Assembly (NCBI RefSeq): GCF_963855985.1
Contig: NC_087093.1
Coordinates: forward strand, 14,585,001 to 14,649,000
Length of the DNA: 64,000 bases
Reading direction: 5' to 3'
From: Ostrinia nubilalis
Lineage: Eukaryota; Arthropoda; Insecta; Lepidoptera; Crambidae
Shown here: positions 1 through 11,359 of the stretch, in pieces
Numbering within the stretch: the stretch's first letter is position 1
How the letters are laid out: each line of letters begins with the position of its first letter
The notes under the pieces: model-generated
The model's input: only the letters and a program-made list of their open reading frames with translations
What the model was told of the DNA's origin: nothing
The model's database searches: none
Translations under genes and position numbers: made by a program

Positions 1-142
1 TTTTATGTTTTTTTTTTGTTTTGAACCTATCTGATGTATAGCGTCACGCTAAAAAAGCAGATGTGACTCTACATCGTATCATATCTACACTTTCTAAAAA
101 TCGTTACGTTATCGAAATACAATATTATCCTTTGTGTTTCAG

Positions 143-1103
143 GTCCAATCAACTGGGTGTTATCGCTGCACATATTCAAGATCCTTGGCCGTCTCTCATA
201 CGCAATGTACATCGTACATTTCCCGTTAATATTTTTGATGAACGCCACTACACTTCATCCTATTTACTTCGCTGTGAATTACTCTGTAAGTTTATTACAA
301 TCAACATCATCATCATCATCATTTCAGCCATAGGACGTCCACTGCTGATCATAGACCTCCCCTAATGATTTCCACAATGACCAGTTTGTAGCGGCCTACA
401 TCCAGCGCCTTCCTGCTACCTTTATGAGGTTGTTGGTACACCTTGTGCGAGGACGTCCTACGCTTCCATTTATTACAATATTTGAAATCGATTATGACAT
501 TTTTAATGTTTTTACATGCACTTATTCAACAAGGAAAATAATTGAATTTTATTTTTCTTTCAGATGTACAAATTCTTTGTGGATTTCACACTGACCGTAA
601 TTGCGGCTTTCTGTTTGACCATATTCATAGATGCTCCTTTGACAAGCATTATCAAGATCTTCTTGGGTGGAGGTAATATTTTTTATTATTCAGCAAGTTT
701 TATATAGAGAACAGCTGAGCACGGCAAGCTTAACACAGTAGCATCTTACGTCCTTCTAATTGGTTTCATTTTGCAACAAAAAAGTATAGTCTAATGTGCT
801 GTTGGCTGTTCTAATCGAATGTGACCCTAACATTAAAAGCTGTCATAAAAATAGTTTCAGGTTACGAAAAAATAAATGTAACTACGGATAAAAAAACTGG
901 CCTTAAACTTTATACAGAGCCAAGAATACAAAGTTTTCGTTTAACCTTACCTGCTAAATCTTTTCTCTTTTGTTGCAGGATCAAGACCACCATTAAAAGT
1001 GGTACCACCATCTGCACCGAAAGATCCAGAATTGGCTTTCAAAGCTGTGGACGTAGTGGACAACTGCTTACCAAATGATTACATGGCTAAGACGAGAATG
1101 TAA
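143..1103 (+). CDS. Nose resistant to fluoxetine protein 6-like acyltransferase, last three exons
   Basis: Three exons join in frame: 143-285, 564-672 and 979-1103, with cag acceptors and gt donors and a TAA at 1101-1103. The first encodes LGRLSYAMYIVHFPLI, the second MYKFFVDFTLTVIAAF followed by a hydrophobic run and APLTSI. Both are typical of the C-terminal membrane helices of the nrf-6/acyltransferase-3 family, multi-pass membrane proteins linked to lipid transport in worms and insects. The third exon is a hydrophilic cytosolic tail of about 40 residues ending AKTRM. Exon phases agree: exon 1 ends on a codon boundary, and exon 2 leaves one base completed by GA of exon 3. The start of the gene, including the N-terminal NRF domain, lies left of the window. 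The first intron holds a reversed RTE fragment. Paralogues are common in insects, so which family member this is cannot be told. Confidence 0.88.
297..470 (-). mobile_element. RTE-like LINE 3' end, reversed, in an intron
   Basis: A (CAT)n run at 303-324 precedes text whose reverse complement ends in the motif CAGTGGACGTCCTATGGCTG and then (ATG)n. This is the 3' end of an RTE-type non-LTR retrotransposon found many times in the window. It lies in the first visible intron of the nrf-6-like gene, opposite to that gene. It is strongly 5' truncated. Confidence 0.75.
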
Positions 1104-1555
1104 CTGACGTTTTTACGGTTACAGAGAAACCACATTGATCTTTTCTCATTATTGGTTTAGTTTTGAAAATCAATATTGATTTTGTGGCAGGAGTGATCTG
1201 CAGTTTAATTACCTCCTTTTTATAAGGTTTTGTTAAGAAAATAATAAGTGACAATGATTTTGTACTCGTAGTTGCTTATTTATTGTTTGACAATATGATG
1301 ACGGCACAATAAGTTAACTGTGGTATCATAAGTGTTATTTGCTTTTTTGCAACAAAATAATAATTTTTTTGTCACAATTTGTAGATCTATTGCTATACAA
1401 TGCAAAATATTTAGTCATAAGTTTGTAAATATTAAAATAGTTCCTATTTATTTTAAGTAGTTGCTCATTTGAATTTATTGTAATAATTGTAAAAAAATAT
1501 TGTGATTTAGTTTTAATAAGTATAATAATAAATAAAAATATATTGTTATAACTCA
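1104..1555 (+). other. 3' UTR of the nrf-6-like gene
   Basis: AT-rich sequence directly after the stop with no reading frame. AATAAA-type signals cluster at about 1525-1536, so polyadenylation near 1550 is likely. The true end is inferred. Confidence 0.45.
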
Positions 1556-1794
1556 TTGTTATAATTTTATTACACCAAAACTCAGTAGTCTTTACTCATG
1601 TGGTAGCAGTAACAATATTTTACAAAGCATAATGAAAACAAATGATAATGATAAATGTGATTCCTCATTTTCGGTATTTTAAATTGTATGACGAGTGACA
1701 CTGATAGAGCAATGATTAAGTGATAATACTCGTAAAGGTTGGCCCAGATAACCTTATCTCTATTACATTTTTTTACTTTACAAATTAAATGACA

Positions 1795-2590
1795 CCTTAA
1801 TGTCACGACTAATGCTGAGCCAAGGGCCTCTTTGGCACATGACACTCAAAACCAACTCAAAATCGCTGGAAGATCTTGGCACAATGCTCGAAGACCTTAA
1901 TAGAGTTTCCCAACAGGTAGGCCTGCGAATGAATATGGACAAAACAAAGTCCATGTTGCGCCCTACCCAGTTTCGGTTGGGAGCTCAATTCTCGAGATTG
2001 ATGACAAGTATGTCTACCTCGGACAAACGATCCAGCTGGGTAGGTCCAATTTCGAGAAGGAGGTCAATCGTCGAATCCAACTCGGCCGGGCAGCGTTCGG
2101 GAAACTACGCAACATATTTTCGTCCAAAATACATCAGTGCCTGAAGACTAAGGTCTACAACCAATGTTTGTTACCAGTGTTAACTTATGGTTTGGAAACG
2201 TGGCCTTATACAGAAGCTCAAAGTTGCATAGCGTGCTATGGAGAGGGCTATGCTCGGTGTTTCTTTACGAGATCGAATCAGACATGAGGAAATCCGTAAA
2301 CGAACTAAAGTCGCTGACATAGCCCGACGGATTAGCAAGCTAAAGTGACAATGGGCAGGGCACATAGTACGCAGAACTGACGGCCGATGGGGCAGCAAGG
2401 TTCTGGAGTGGAGGCCGCGTACCGGAAAACGCAGCGTGATATGTCCACCCACAAGGTGGACCGACGACATCATAAAGGTAGCAGGAAGGCGCTGGATGCA
2501 GGCCGCTACCAACCAGGCAACACGAAAAGCATTTGGGGAGGCCTATGTTCAGCAGTGGACGTACTATGACTGAGATGATGATGATGATGT
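1795..2590 (+). mobile_element. RTE-like LINE, truncated ORF2 C-terminus and tail
   Basis: The longest RTE copy here. At 1841-1950 the translation reads like a reverse transcriptase thumb (LEDLNRVSQQVGLRMNMDKT). The frame then breaks several times through about 2560. The 3' part encodes the family's C-terminus, recognisable as RWTDDIIKVAG, RWMQA and EAYVQQWT in shifted frames. The copy ends in (GAT)n at 2571-2589. The catalytic part of the reverse transcriptase and the endonuclease are missing, so it is dead. Its first bases (about 1797-1835) resemble a different dispersed repeat at 41018-41060, so the left edge may be chimeric. Confidence 0.8.
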
Positions 2591-2764
2591 ATTGTGTACT
2601 AAATAAATTATATTATATTTTTCTATTCTATAAATATCTTAAATGACAAGGCATCAGGGCTGCGTCGTATCATCAAGAGATGTTTTAATATAAATACGTG
2701 TAAGGTAGGGCCAATCAAATATTTCTTAATTATCATTAAGATATAAAATCATTAAGAGGAAACT

Positions 2765-2825
2765 TTTGTATGCCTATATCTGTCTACCCGTGCGATGCCG
2801 GGGCGGGCCTCTAGTCTGGAAATAA
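2765..2825. repeat. Dispersed repeat with CCCGTGCGATGCCGGGGCGGG core
   Basis: A short GC-rich motif at about 2787-2810 in AT-rich DNA. I recall the same core widely dispersed in lepidopteran genomes. No ends or target duplication were resolved. Confidence 0.4.
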
Positions 2826-3067
2826 TTAGGTACCTACTTAAGCTAAATCCGATTAGTCGGAACTCAAGGATTAAGCGTGTCTGGGCGAAATTCTCGTCGC
2901 GTGCTAATCGCGTGTTTGTAGCATGCGAAAAATTCGCATTACTATGACAATGGAAAAAACTACAAAGGTACAAATTATATCGCACATCGACATGACGAAA
3001 CAAACGAGCGTGATTTTCACGCGTTGATTCTGTTGGGGAGATAGCTATAGGTAAAACAGCGTTAGAT

Positions 3068-3215
3068 GTCCATCCAGAAGGTGAACCGACCTCATAAATG
3101 TAGCAGGCGCTGGATGCAGGCCGCTACCAGCCGGGCAACATGGAAATTATTAGGAGAGGTCTATGTTTAGCAGTGGAAGTCCTATGGCAGATAGATGATG
3201 ATGATTTATTAGGTA
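3068..3215 (+). mobile_element. RTE-like LINE 3' end
   Basis: About 150 bp matching the tail of the copy at 1795-2590: the GCAGGCCGCTACCAGCC core, then AGCAGTGGAAGTCCTATGGC and a GATGATGATGAT tail. Several small deletions and substitutions show it is older than most copies here. Confidence 0.75.
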
Positions 3216-3224
3216 ATTTATCTG

Positions 3225-3440
3225 ATGATACCTAGGTGTAAGGTCTCGATCTCTTTGTTCCGGCGTTTCTTCTCAGCACTTGCCATAATGTTTGTTTCGA
3301 AGCGCTGGTGGGGCCCAAAAGATAAGGAGACATGTACAGTGCCCATTAAGGGCTACCTTTTTTACTGTATTTTGACGTTCATAAGTGCCACTAGTGGTCT
3401 AAATTGAATAAAATATTTTTGATATTGATATCCCGTCTTC
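3225..3440 (+). mobile_element. LINE-type 3' end (RWWGP / CATAAGTGCC family)
   Basis: Encodes RRFFSALAIMFVSKRWWGP at about 3240-3320, then an untranslated end containing GACGTTCATAAGTGCCACTA and AATTGAATAAA. I recognise both as a common lepidopteran retroelement 3' end, so this is a truncated copy in plus orientation. The clade is uncertain. Confidence 0.5.
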
Positions 3441-3749
3441 TTTTATCTTTGAGAGAAGCTTTTCTTTATTACAAAGTGCATCACATGCGCTTTGTTTAGA
3501 GCTTTTTTAGTTTCAATACAAGTTGGACGAGCCGTTTGGTTTTATTACTCTACTATACCTTCTTTTAGTATGAGCGACGTGGGTTGTAAGCTAATAACGA
3601 TACAATATTTTGATTTTATGGGTAATGATAGACATTTGACGTGGCTGTTAGGACCGAAGACCTTATACTCCAAAGCATAGTTTCTCTCTGAATACTCATT
3701 TTTTATTTTGATTAAACCCAGCGATATCCTAAACAAATTATGAAAAAAC
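3441..3749. other. Unremarkable AT-rich spacer
   Basis: Short open frames on both strands overlap each other and look like chance. No repeat or splice signal stands out. Confidence 0.4.
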
Positions 3750-5225
3750 TAGCTGCCCGGCAAATTTCGTACCGCTGTTTATCAGAAATAAGTAAGATTC
3801 TATTGGAGAAAAAAAATTCCAAATCACTTCAGTAGTTTCGAAACCTATTTAATACAAGCAAACAATGAAATCAGGAGAGATTTGATAATATTATTATGAA
3901 GTATGATTTGCGTGGAAATTGAACCCGGAATTTCTAGTACTGATTGCCAAAAATCCCTCAATAATCTACTATCTAATCAGTGGGCGTATGACCAGCTATT
4001 TCTATTATGATAAAATCTACAAAATACCTAGGTACACTTAACAGTTTAACTGTTTGGAAGTAGGCAAATCTTTTTAATATGGATCGAGAGTTCATTCTAG
4101 TTTTTTCTGTGCTGATCGTAATTACATCTTACTTGTAAAAAATCTTAAATTAAAGAGCATAAACTCTTTAATCTATGACATGACTAGGTTTTGGCCAATA
4201 CATAATCATGTTTAATAAAAAAAAAAAACCGACTCCAAAAAAACTACACTAAAAAGTAGAAAAATAATTACTAATTACCTACTTATTTATTAGGACGAAT
4301 TAATATTTATGTAGGTATACCATGATTGATACTTCTGGAGTCGGTGCCAAGATTATGAAACATGTAAAGTTTGCCTGCACCGACTCCAAAAGTATCAATC
4401 ATGGTATACCTACATAAATATTAATTCGTCCTAATAAATAAGTAGGTAATTAGTAATTATTTTTCTACTTTTTAGTGTAGGTTTTTTGGAGTCGGTTTTT
4501 TTTTTTTTATAAAATTTTACTTATTTCTTGCTTTTTAGTTAACTATAACTAATTATTACCTTGATGTTACCACTGAAGGTAGGCAGTACATTGAGACCAT
4601 ATTCTTCATGTCTAGTGTAAAATAATATTCCCTACAAAATACAGGTTACCATATAGGAAACCTAAAAAGACCTTAAACCGTCAGCCCACCTTGCAAAACA
4701 TGAAAATACAACTGTTGGTCTATTTGTACCTATAATATTTAAAGAATTATCCTCTAACTCCTAAGCATTAAGGAGTTGTACCTACCATGACCAGTTCATC
4801 ATGATGAGATGATGAATATCTGATGTAAACACTTGATTAACTTTAGAAACTATACTTATCTATAAAATTAAAAGAATTATCTTCCAATTCCTAAGTATTA
4901 AGGAGTTTTACCTTCTATCATCAGCTCATCAATATGAGATGATGATTTCCAGGAGCAAATACTTGAATAAGTTAAGAAAAAGTTTGAAAAACGATATACG
5001 TGCCTATAAAATTTGAGGGTTGCCCTCGATTTCCCTAGGATCCCATCATCAGATCCTAACTTGGTGACAATGGGACCACCTCAGAAGTGTACCCTATCGA
5101 ACAAAAAAATAATTTTGAAAATCGGTCCACAATTGACGGAGTAATCGGTGAACATACATAGAAAAAAAAAATACATACAGTCGAACATATTATAACCTCC
5201 TCCTTTTTTGAAGTCGGTTAAAAAG
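3750..5225. mobile_element. Composite lepidopteran repeat with internal hairpin and direct repeats
   Basis: The left edge contains CTAGCTGCCCGGC and TTTCGTACCGC. A diverged relative of this edge lies at about 21985-22140. In the middle are a long hairpin (4217-4510) and two related segments of about 110 bp (4740-4850 and 4860-4975), each with CTAAG.ATTAAGGAGTT and GATGAGATGATGA. The right edge carries TGACGGAGTAATCGGTGAAC and CTTTTTTGAAGTCGGTTAA, which I recall as a frequent lepidopteran repeat. A related GTTGAAGTCGGTTAAAAAA lies at about 26412-26430. No protein is encoded; the class is undetermined. Confidence 0.6.
4217..4510. repeat. Near-perfect long inverted repeat (about 131-bp arms, 29-bp loop)
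   Basis: Arms 4217-4347 and 4377-4510 are reverse complements apart from about one substitution and one indel; the loop is 4348-4376. Each arm starts with a poly-A/poly-T run and ACCGACTCCAAAAAA, and closes on GGAGTCGGTGC. A transcript would fold into a hairpin over 120 bp long. Confidence 0.9.
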
Positions 5226-5770
5226 GGAGTTAAATAACAATTTTTAATACTACTGATTGCATTATCCATATCCGAACTTAAATTAATTGCTAAACGAATA
5301 TAACAAAAGTCAGGATTTGATTAGTAATAAGTAGTTCAATTACTATTTTTTATTGCAATAAAACAAAGCTCTTTCTGAACTGCTTATCTTCGAGGCGTCA
5401 TCATACAGAAACTGTGATGCAAACGCCACGACCTATCTTTAGGACTTCGCGTCGGCTATAATATACCTACATTCATCCATAACCAACCAATGTACTAATC
5501 TTAAAATAATGTTAAGCGACATAATTATCCAACAGTGAATAACATGCGTGGGAAACCAGTTCAGGTTTCAAGGGACACAGTTAATTATTACAGTAGATAG
5601 ACTCTTTTCTATCTGTTGTCAGACATCATGTTCGTGTGACGTCATCTGCTGACTAGAAAACTTACGTAAATCATTTCTGGGCCATTTTTCTGTGATGCGG
5701 ATTTTGTTTCCTGTGGGCTACACGCACGCGGAATGGAAAAACATGTATCATGAAATAATGAAATGGGAAC
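5226..5770. other. Spacer, nothing recognised
   Basis: Moderately AT-rich sequence with no long frame, repeat match or splice pair that I can support. Confidence 0.4.
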
Positions 5771-5895
5771 CAGATCCGCACGCGTTTTTTTATGGGACAG
5801 GAGGCAAACGAGCAGACGGTTCACCTGATGGTAAGTGATTACCATAGAAACCCGTAGTCCCGGGGGCGTTACATGTGCGTTGCTGGCTTTTAAAG
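5771..5895 (-). mobile_element. LINE 3' end (GGACAGGAGGCAAACGAGCAG family)
   Basis: Begins with a T-run then ATGGGACAGGAGGCAAACGA, followed by CACCTGATGGTAAG and GTTACATGTGCGTTGCTGGC. This is a very common lepidopteran retroelement end. The T-run is the poly-A tail read from the other strand, hence minus orientation. Confidence 0.6.
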
Positions 5896-6246
5896 TGTAG
5901 ATAGATACGATCAGATTCTCTTCTTGAAAGTTTGCTTACTGAAATTCGCATCACGGAAAAAAGGCATAAAATATCAAATACATTATATACATTTTTCAGA
6001 AGACGTTTACCTGTTTCAAATCAGCACAATATTAATGTAGGTACCTAAGTAAGTATTAAGATAAAAAGATTTACAAGTCTAGGAATTTGAACCAGCAGTA
6101 TGATTCAATTATTTTATCAAGGACGAGTGATAAAACCTAAGTCCGTGAATTAGTCAAACTGTTGCGCAAGATATTAATAATTATTTTTATCGAACAAAAA
6201 TGAACCTTTAAAACTTGTTATCTATCTCGATCTAATTTTAAATGTA

Positions 6247-6697
6247 CAGTCGCGGAATGAAAAGGTTCATCACCTTAGTGTCGGTTTTCGCTTGCACTAG
6301 GTACTGTAAGAGTCAAACCTGCCAACATACCAGTGCAAGAAACAGTGCTGCTAACATTTAAATAAATGTGACGTTTGCTAACGAAGAAGGTTTTGCTTAT
6401 TTTTCTGTCCCATCAGTGCAATGTTACAAAATGTATTTTTTTTTTATTTAATAGAAATAATAATGGCAGGTTGAACCAACAAGAAGGTTTTAGTTTATCA
6501 ATCATAAAAATTTTCTTGACAAGATAAATGTCAAACAACTTTAATCTGAATAATTTTGAACTTTACTGACTAACAGTTAAAGATTATTTTGTCTATCTCG
6601 AGATTATTCTGTAACATAGTTTCTAAAGGTAATATGTGCTCGCGATTCGTTGAAGGAATCAATTTCAAAACTGACGAACCTTTTCATTCCGCGACTG
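6247..6697. mobile_element. Tc1/mariner-like MITE, TA target duplication
   Basis: Terminal inverted repeats of about 22 bp: CAGTCGCGGAATGAAAAGG at the left and its complement at 6676-6697. TA flanks both sides (6245-6246 and 6698-6699). The 451-bp interior has no coding frame. TA duplication and CAGT ends fit a non-autonomous Tc1/mariner element. Confidence 0.85.
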
Positions 6698-6699
6698 TA

Positions 6700-7100
6700 C
6701 AATGTCCAAGTCAGAATAAAAATGCCCTTAACTGTAAACCGGTCAGTGATGAAAACATTACCTAGATTATTTTGAACTTAATAGTTTGGTGTTATGGTTC
6801 AAAAAATAATAATAAAACTTTGAAAATTATTATTTCCGATTAAGGGGTAATTCTATAATATTCTATCTTTAAATGGAGCCATCTAGTAATAAAACAACCA
6901 GAATCATCATTATGTAGAGCAAATGGGAAAATGGTTTGTTAAAGGACTGGTAGAGGGCGTTATTATTGCAGGGTGTGATAGCGCCACCTATGGATAAGTC
7001 TTTGAACTTCAACGTTAAAATGGCCAAAGCGTTATCGTTAGCTGTTAACATTCTAGTCCACAGATGGCATTAAAATATATTTTTCAGATGTAGATAGCAT
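6700..7100. other. AT-rich spacer
   Basis: No supported gene or repeat. Short frames are unsupported. Confidence 0.35.
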
Positions 7101-7104
7101 TTTT

Positions 7105-7165
7105 ATTTAGACTAGCTCCTGAATGCGGTTTTATCCGCGTGGATTTTGTAATGGCTCTACTCTAC
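7105..7165. repeat. Dispersed repeat edge (GACTAGCTCCTGAATGCGG)
   Basis: Resembles the frequent lepidopteran repeat edge with ACTAGCT, a GC-rich block and CCGCGTGGATTTTG. Related but weaker text lies at 12950-12985 and 56838-56875. No ends were resolved. Confidence 0.4.
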
Positions 7166-7529
7166 ACTAGGTATCATAAAATTTAAAAATATTGTCTCGT
7201 CTTAAGTTTTACAAGTTTTATTTATTGCGATAAAATATTAACTCTACCTTGTTAAGTGCTTCACAAAATTATTGAATAATAAGTATTCCCTAATAATACT
7301 GGACCTACTATTATCTCTATACTAGAATTACCAATGAATCTACTAGTTCAGACTTTAAAGTTTTCTGCTAATAGTCAACTCTTTCTTATACACTAAATGC
7401 TCGACGCATTGCCAAAAGTCATGGAAAGTTCAAGTCCTTGATTCCTTTTGGATTCATGACCTTAGTATGTAGAGACCCCCCTATAATATTGCACATGAGT
7501 AAAACCAATACTTGACACGTGAACTAATT

Positions 7530-7845
7530 ACCATAACTCTCGCGTATCAGCTAACGAGGTCCAACAAATTTTCTAACAATAACGCAAAAACTCCCAAACG
7601 AGCGACTGGTGCGGTCAATTAAAACGATGTAACAAGTGGCTATAACTTAAGTCGGCAAGCAAATCGGTAAGCTCGGTAATTATCGGCAGTGCTCGAGTAT
7701 AATGTCTCATTGTTAATTGTTGGGGACGGATATCGCAGGCGGATCTCTTTGGGGCTGTCCTGCTTATCTTGGAGAGACGCAGAGAGCGCCCGTGTAGTAA
7801 GGCGGCCTACTCACGAAACGACTTTTTTACAAGACAAGTGAGCTT
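7530..7845. promoter_or_regulatory. GC-richer unique island, possible regulatory DNA
   Basis: CpG-containing sequence standing out from AT-rich flanks, with repeated TCGGTAA and TCGGCA motifs at 7650-7690 and no reading frame or repeat match. A regulatory role is inference only. Confidence 0.25.
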
Positions 7846-8084
7846 TTTGACCGCAATCGCACCTGGTGTTAAGTGAGATGCAGTCTAGGATGGTACATAG
7901 CTTTCACTGACGCCTTGAAAAAGCCCGGGTTATAGAGTTTAGGAAAGACAGCAGCAGGCAACGTATTCCAGTCCCTAGCTATTCTTAGATATGACTTAGA
8001 TATCAACTTACAAAAGAAAAAGTAAGAATACATTGTTTTTCTCAATTTAACGCAGTTGCCTAAGCTACCGTTGGTATATACCAC
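7845..8084 (-). mobile_element. Non-LTR retrotransposon ORF2 C-terminus and 3' end
   Basis: The minus frame reads YLRIARDWNTLPAAVFPKLY followed by NPGFFKASVKA. This matches the conserved C-terminal tail (ARxWNxLPxxVFP...FK) of jockey/CR1-type LINEs. It runs into a 3' sequence whose complement is CTTAACACCAGGTGCGATTG. That 3' end recurs at 8838-8925, 15980-16047 and about 32690-32755. A 5' truncated, inactive copy. Confidence 0.7.
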
Positions 8085-8837
8085 ATATAAAATTTTATAC
8101 TTTCGCGTACTATTTCGACTTAAAATTCACTCACTCTATAATAAATGTCGCGTTAAGACCCGTGTCTTCCTATTTAAATATACCAGTTAGTTCCTACTTA
8201 GTACTTAAAAAAACAAGTGTATTATTTATACGAGTATTGTCTGTATCTGAATCCGTAAAAATACAATCCGGAGTAGTCGTAGAGCTATATGTATGGAATC
8301 TTTTCAGTAAGGTTGTGTTATAAAGTTCTACAATGGGAAATGATTAAAAGTTTTCGTGTTAAACGTAACCGTGAATAGGCAGCCTTATAAGTCCATTTTG
8401 CTTGCAATTAGCACGCGTAAGTGAAATGTGCGGGCAAACCTTTAAAGATCGTTTACTAACAAATAAGTATTCATTTATAAGTGGAAAGGGTATTTGGTGG
8501 TATTTAATTAAAGATAATAATAATGGAGAATTTTAAGAATGTGGTAGGTATGTGTCTGGGACACAACAACGTAACTGCTTTTATCTAAGTTCAAACAGCT
8601 GCGCTTTGTGTCTACTTGAAGTAGGTAGTTAATCTATTGTTAAAAATCTATTAATTACTTTCCTTATTCCTTAATAGAGAAAACGATCTTTAGTCAGTCT
8701 GAAAACTCGCAACGGATGTGTTTTAATTCCACGTTTCAAGGATGACATACTTTGTTATAATGTTAAATTAATAACGTAGAGTAGGAAAATTAGTTGCTTT
8801 TCTAGGCGAGAGTAAATAGGCACTTACAGGGTAGATA

Positions 8838-8925
8838 TGTACCATCCTAGACTGCATCTCACTTAACATCAGGTGCGATTGTGGTCAAATAACTGCCTTT
8901 TTATGCATAAAAAAATTTTTCAGCG
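8838..8925 (+). mobile_element. LINE 3' end (CATCAGGTGCGATTGTGGTC family)
   Basis: Reads ACTGCATCTCACTTAACATC and CAGGTGCGATTGTGGTCAAA, then CTGCC and an A-rich tail. Same family as 7845-8084 but opposite in orientation, and only the last 90 bp survive. Confidence 0.65.
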
Positions 8926-9985
8926 AAAGAATGATAGATACCATTTACTTTAATTTTTTTCCTCAGATTTTTCGGCCTCAAACTAATAAATTATTCTTTT
9001 AAACATGAAATAACAGACCCAATCAATAAGATCTTTACTTTTATTTGAATCATTTCAATAATACCGTTTGTGATATTACAACGCTATCACAAAATAACTA
9101 CAGAAGAGAGGCACCAGTGCCAATTACTATGATTTCTGACCATAAATGAAACTGATTAAGAAGACTCCATATTTTTGATCAAACTTTATGTGTACCTACC
9201 TACATTGTAAGTACCTACTGGAGGTTCAGTACCCGCAACATACTACATTTATTAGAATACTTGGACTATCAAAAATCAACAGAACTGTATAGAGATTTAA
9301 TTCCAGCTGATGATAGCTGGAATCTAAGTGTATTTCTTATATTTTTGTATGGTGTAATGTAATAAATGAACACTTACAAATAATTATCAGTCGAGCTTTT
9401 TTTGCAAGTAAATTGTAAGAAAATACCCTAATTGTATAACTAAGTATTTTTATAGTATCAATAAAGTTCTGTACATATTAAGTCATGATCTAAAAATGAA
9501 TAGATCTTCCTTAACATCACCTCTCAAAAACGAACCTTCTATCTATACTTTCATTACAATCTAATACCGAAAGAATCGTGACCAATCGATTCGGATTCGT
9601 TGAAATAAGTTAAAAGTTTCTAATTCGTTATACGTTTTGCATACGAAACTCCAAATCTGATTGCCGATTACGGATTCCTCGTGCAACAGTAGTCATCATG
9701 GTATTGCTTAAATGGCGGTTGCCATTCCCCCACCGTAGGCGATGTTTTAAAAAATTGTTTCGATTTAATTTCGGGATGAATGCACGCGAGTATTTTTGCA
9801 TGTTTAAGACTGGAAAAAGAAAAGAAGCGTGAAATATGTTTAGAGACTTGAGTGATTGCAGCAGCTCTCTGTTTAGCTCTACCTATCAATTTCTAATTTT
9901 ATCTAGATTATTGGAATGACATAGGTATATAATATTGCTGAATACAATGTTTATGAGAAAATAGCATGGAATAACGAGATTTCTT
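8926..9985. other. Long AT-rich spacer
   Basis: No exon, repeat or strong signal recognised. The short minus frame around 9668-9889 has no domain and looks like chance. Confidence 0.4.
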
Positions 9986-9987
9986 CT

Positions 9988-10070
9988 TATCATCATCATC
10001 ATCATCATTTCAGCCACAGAACGTCCACTGTTGAACATAGGCCTCCCTCAATGACTTCCACATCGCACAT
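9988..10070 (-). mobile_element. RTE-like LINE 3' end
   Basis: (CAT)n at 9989-10008, then TTTCAGCCACAGAACGTCCA and TGAACATAGGCCTCCC, the reverse complement of the RTE tail. Only about 80 bp remain. Confidence 0.75.
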
Positions 10071-10137
10071 CGATTTCTTCTAGTTTCAGAAAATAATGGC
10101 TTGTTGCAAAGATAAGTGCTAAGGATGGTAATGGTAA

Positions 10138-10300
10138 ATCATCATCATCATCAGGTCATTTAATTTAAGTCTCCACTGCTCAGACAAAATGGTAAATCCA
10201 CTGGTAAATCCTCTCTAATTTACCAGAGGTAAGTAAATGGAGGATTGGGCCCATACTCCTCACGCTTTCAAACCTGGATGGGGAGGCCTGATGTTCGCAA
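10138..10300 (-). mobile_element. Second RTE-like tail family (CAGGTCATTTAATTT)
   Basis: A (CAT)n run followed by CAGGTCATTTAATTTAAGTC and TCCACTGCTC. Related text lies at 54610-54700 and, in the other orientation, at 58375-58425 (CTGCAGTGAAGAATAAATGA then CCTGATGATGATGA). This suggests another trinucleotide-tailed LINE family. Confidence 0.45.
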
Positions 10301-10394
10301 TAATATGAATAGAAAATAATAATATGATACTTAATAATAACACACATTTGTCCGTGGTGCATAATCTTTTCTTAAAGGTTTTAAACCTTTGTTT

Positions 10395-10620
10395 GTCACC
10401 TGTCATCCGCTTTGCAATGGAGGGAAGTCGAACCTTAATTTCGAACTCCTCCTATGTTCTTCTGATTGATTTCGTTGCGGGTCCAATGACAGTTTAACTT
10501 TCCCCCGGGACAAACTTGACCTTCATTGGTTGGGTTTTTGTGGCGGTCAAGCTGTAGATCCTGGCTACACAGGAGTTGCAGTGGTGGGAACGAGAGGTGG
10601 GAATAGTCCCGTAACACACA
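10395..10620. repeat. Dispersed repeat, copy 1 of 2
   Basis: Shares CAGTTTAACTTTCCCC, GGCGGTCAAGCTG.AG and TCCTGGCT.CACAGGAGTTGCAG with 47330-47500, in the same order and orientation. No coding frame and no clear ends. Probably a decayed retroelement or DNA transposon. Confidence 0.6.
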
Positions 10621-11062
10621 TTTTAGCAGTGAATGGGTTGTGGTCTGCTATTTTAATGATATTTTGAAGTCCATAATCAGTTCAGGTACTTCAAATATCA
10701 ATTATAGCATTATCAACTGATTTAATCACAATGATAAATAGACTTGCACAACGCACGAACGGAATGGATGGGAGTAATCATTAACATCTGGTCTATGCGT
10801 TTTTAATGGGAGTCTGCGTACTGTATGGGTTGAAAAATAGTAGTGTGTGGTGGCTGACAATTATTATTTTTGTAGGCGGACCCGCCGACGGCGATGACTT
10901 AACTTGATGCGATGTTGCTACTGACAAGATGTGAGGGAGTAATGGACCGGGATGTGGTAGGCTTGCTCTTCACTAGTAATCTGAAGAGCCCACCCTCTTT
11001 ATTAGTTCATTTTTTTTCTCTACATTCAGAAGATATGACAACAGTCATTACAATGGTCATTA

Positions 11063-11173
11063 ATGCCCTCTTTCGCCATCAATCTCTAATTTTTAAGAGA
11101 CCTCTAGTAAAACAGGAATTTCGTTTCCATATGGGTCACTTAAAAATTAGGGATTGATGGTGAAAACGGGCAT
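11063..11173. mobile_element. MITE of 111 bp, TA-flanked, hairpin-like
   Basis: Inverted arms of about 45 bp: ATGCCCTCTTTCGCCATCAA near the left end and TTGATGGTGAAAACGGGCAT at the right. TA lies on both sides (11061-11062 and 11174-11175). I recall the family (AATGCCCGTTTTCACCATCA) as abundant in Lepidoptera. No coding capacity. Confidence 0.8.
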
Positions 11174-11359
11174 TAGAGTTGCTTTTGAATATCCGTTTAG
11201 CATGCTCCAGTTTAACATTGACTCAATCACTGCTTCATGACTATGAAGTAGGTAAAGCAAGTAACAGTTCGGTGCTCGGTGCAATTTCACACATTCTGTT
11301 TTAAAATATTGATTTTTAAGTTTATCGAACTATTAAATTAAAGTAAACTATTAATTGAT

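Noticed and set aside
303..324. CAT/ATG microsatellites as independent repeats
   Set aside because: They are the 3' tails of RTE-type LINE copies, not separate loci.
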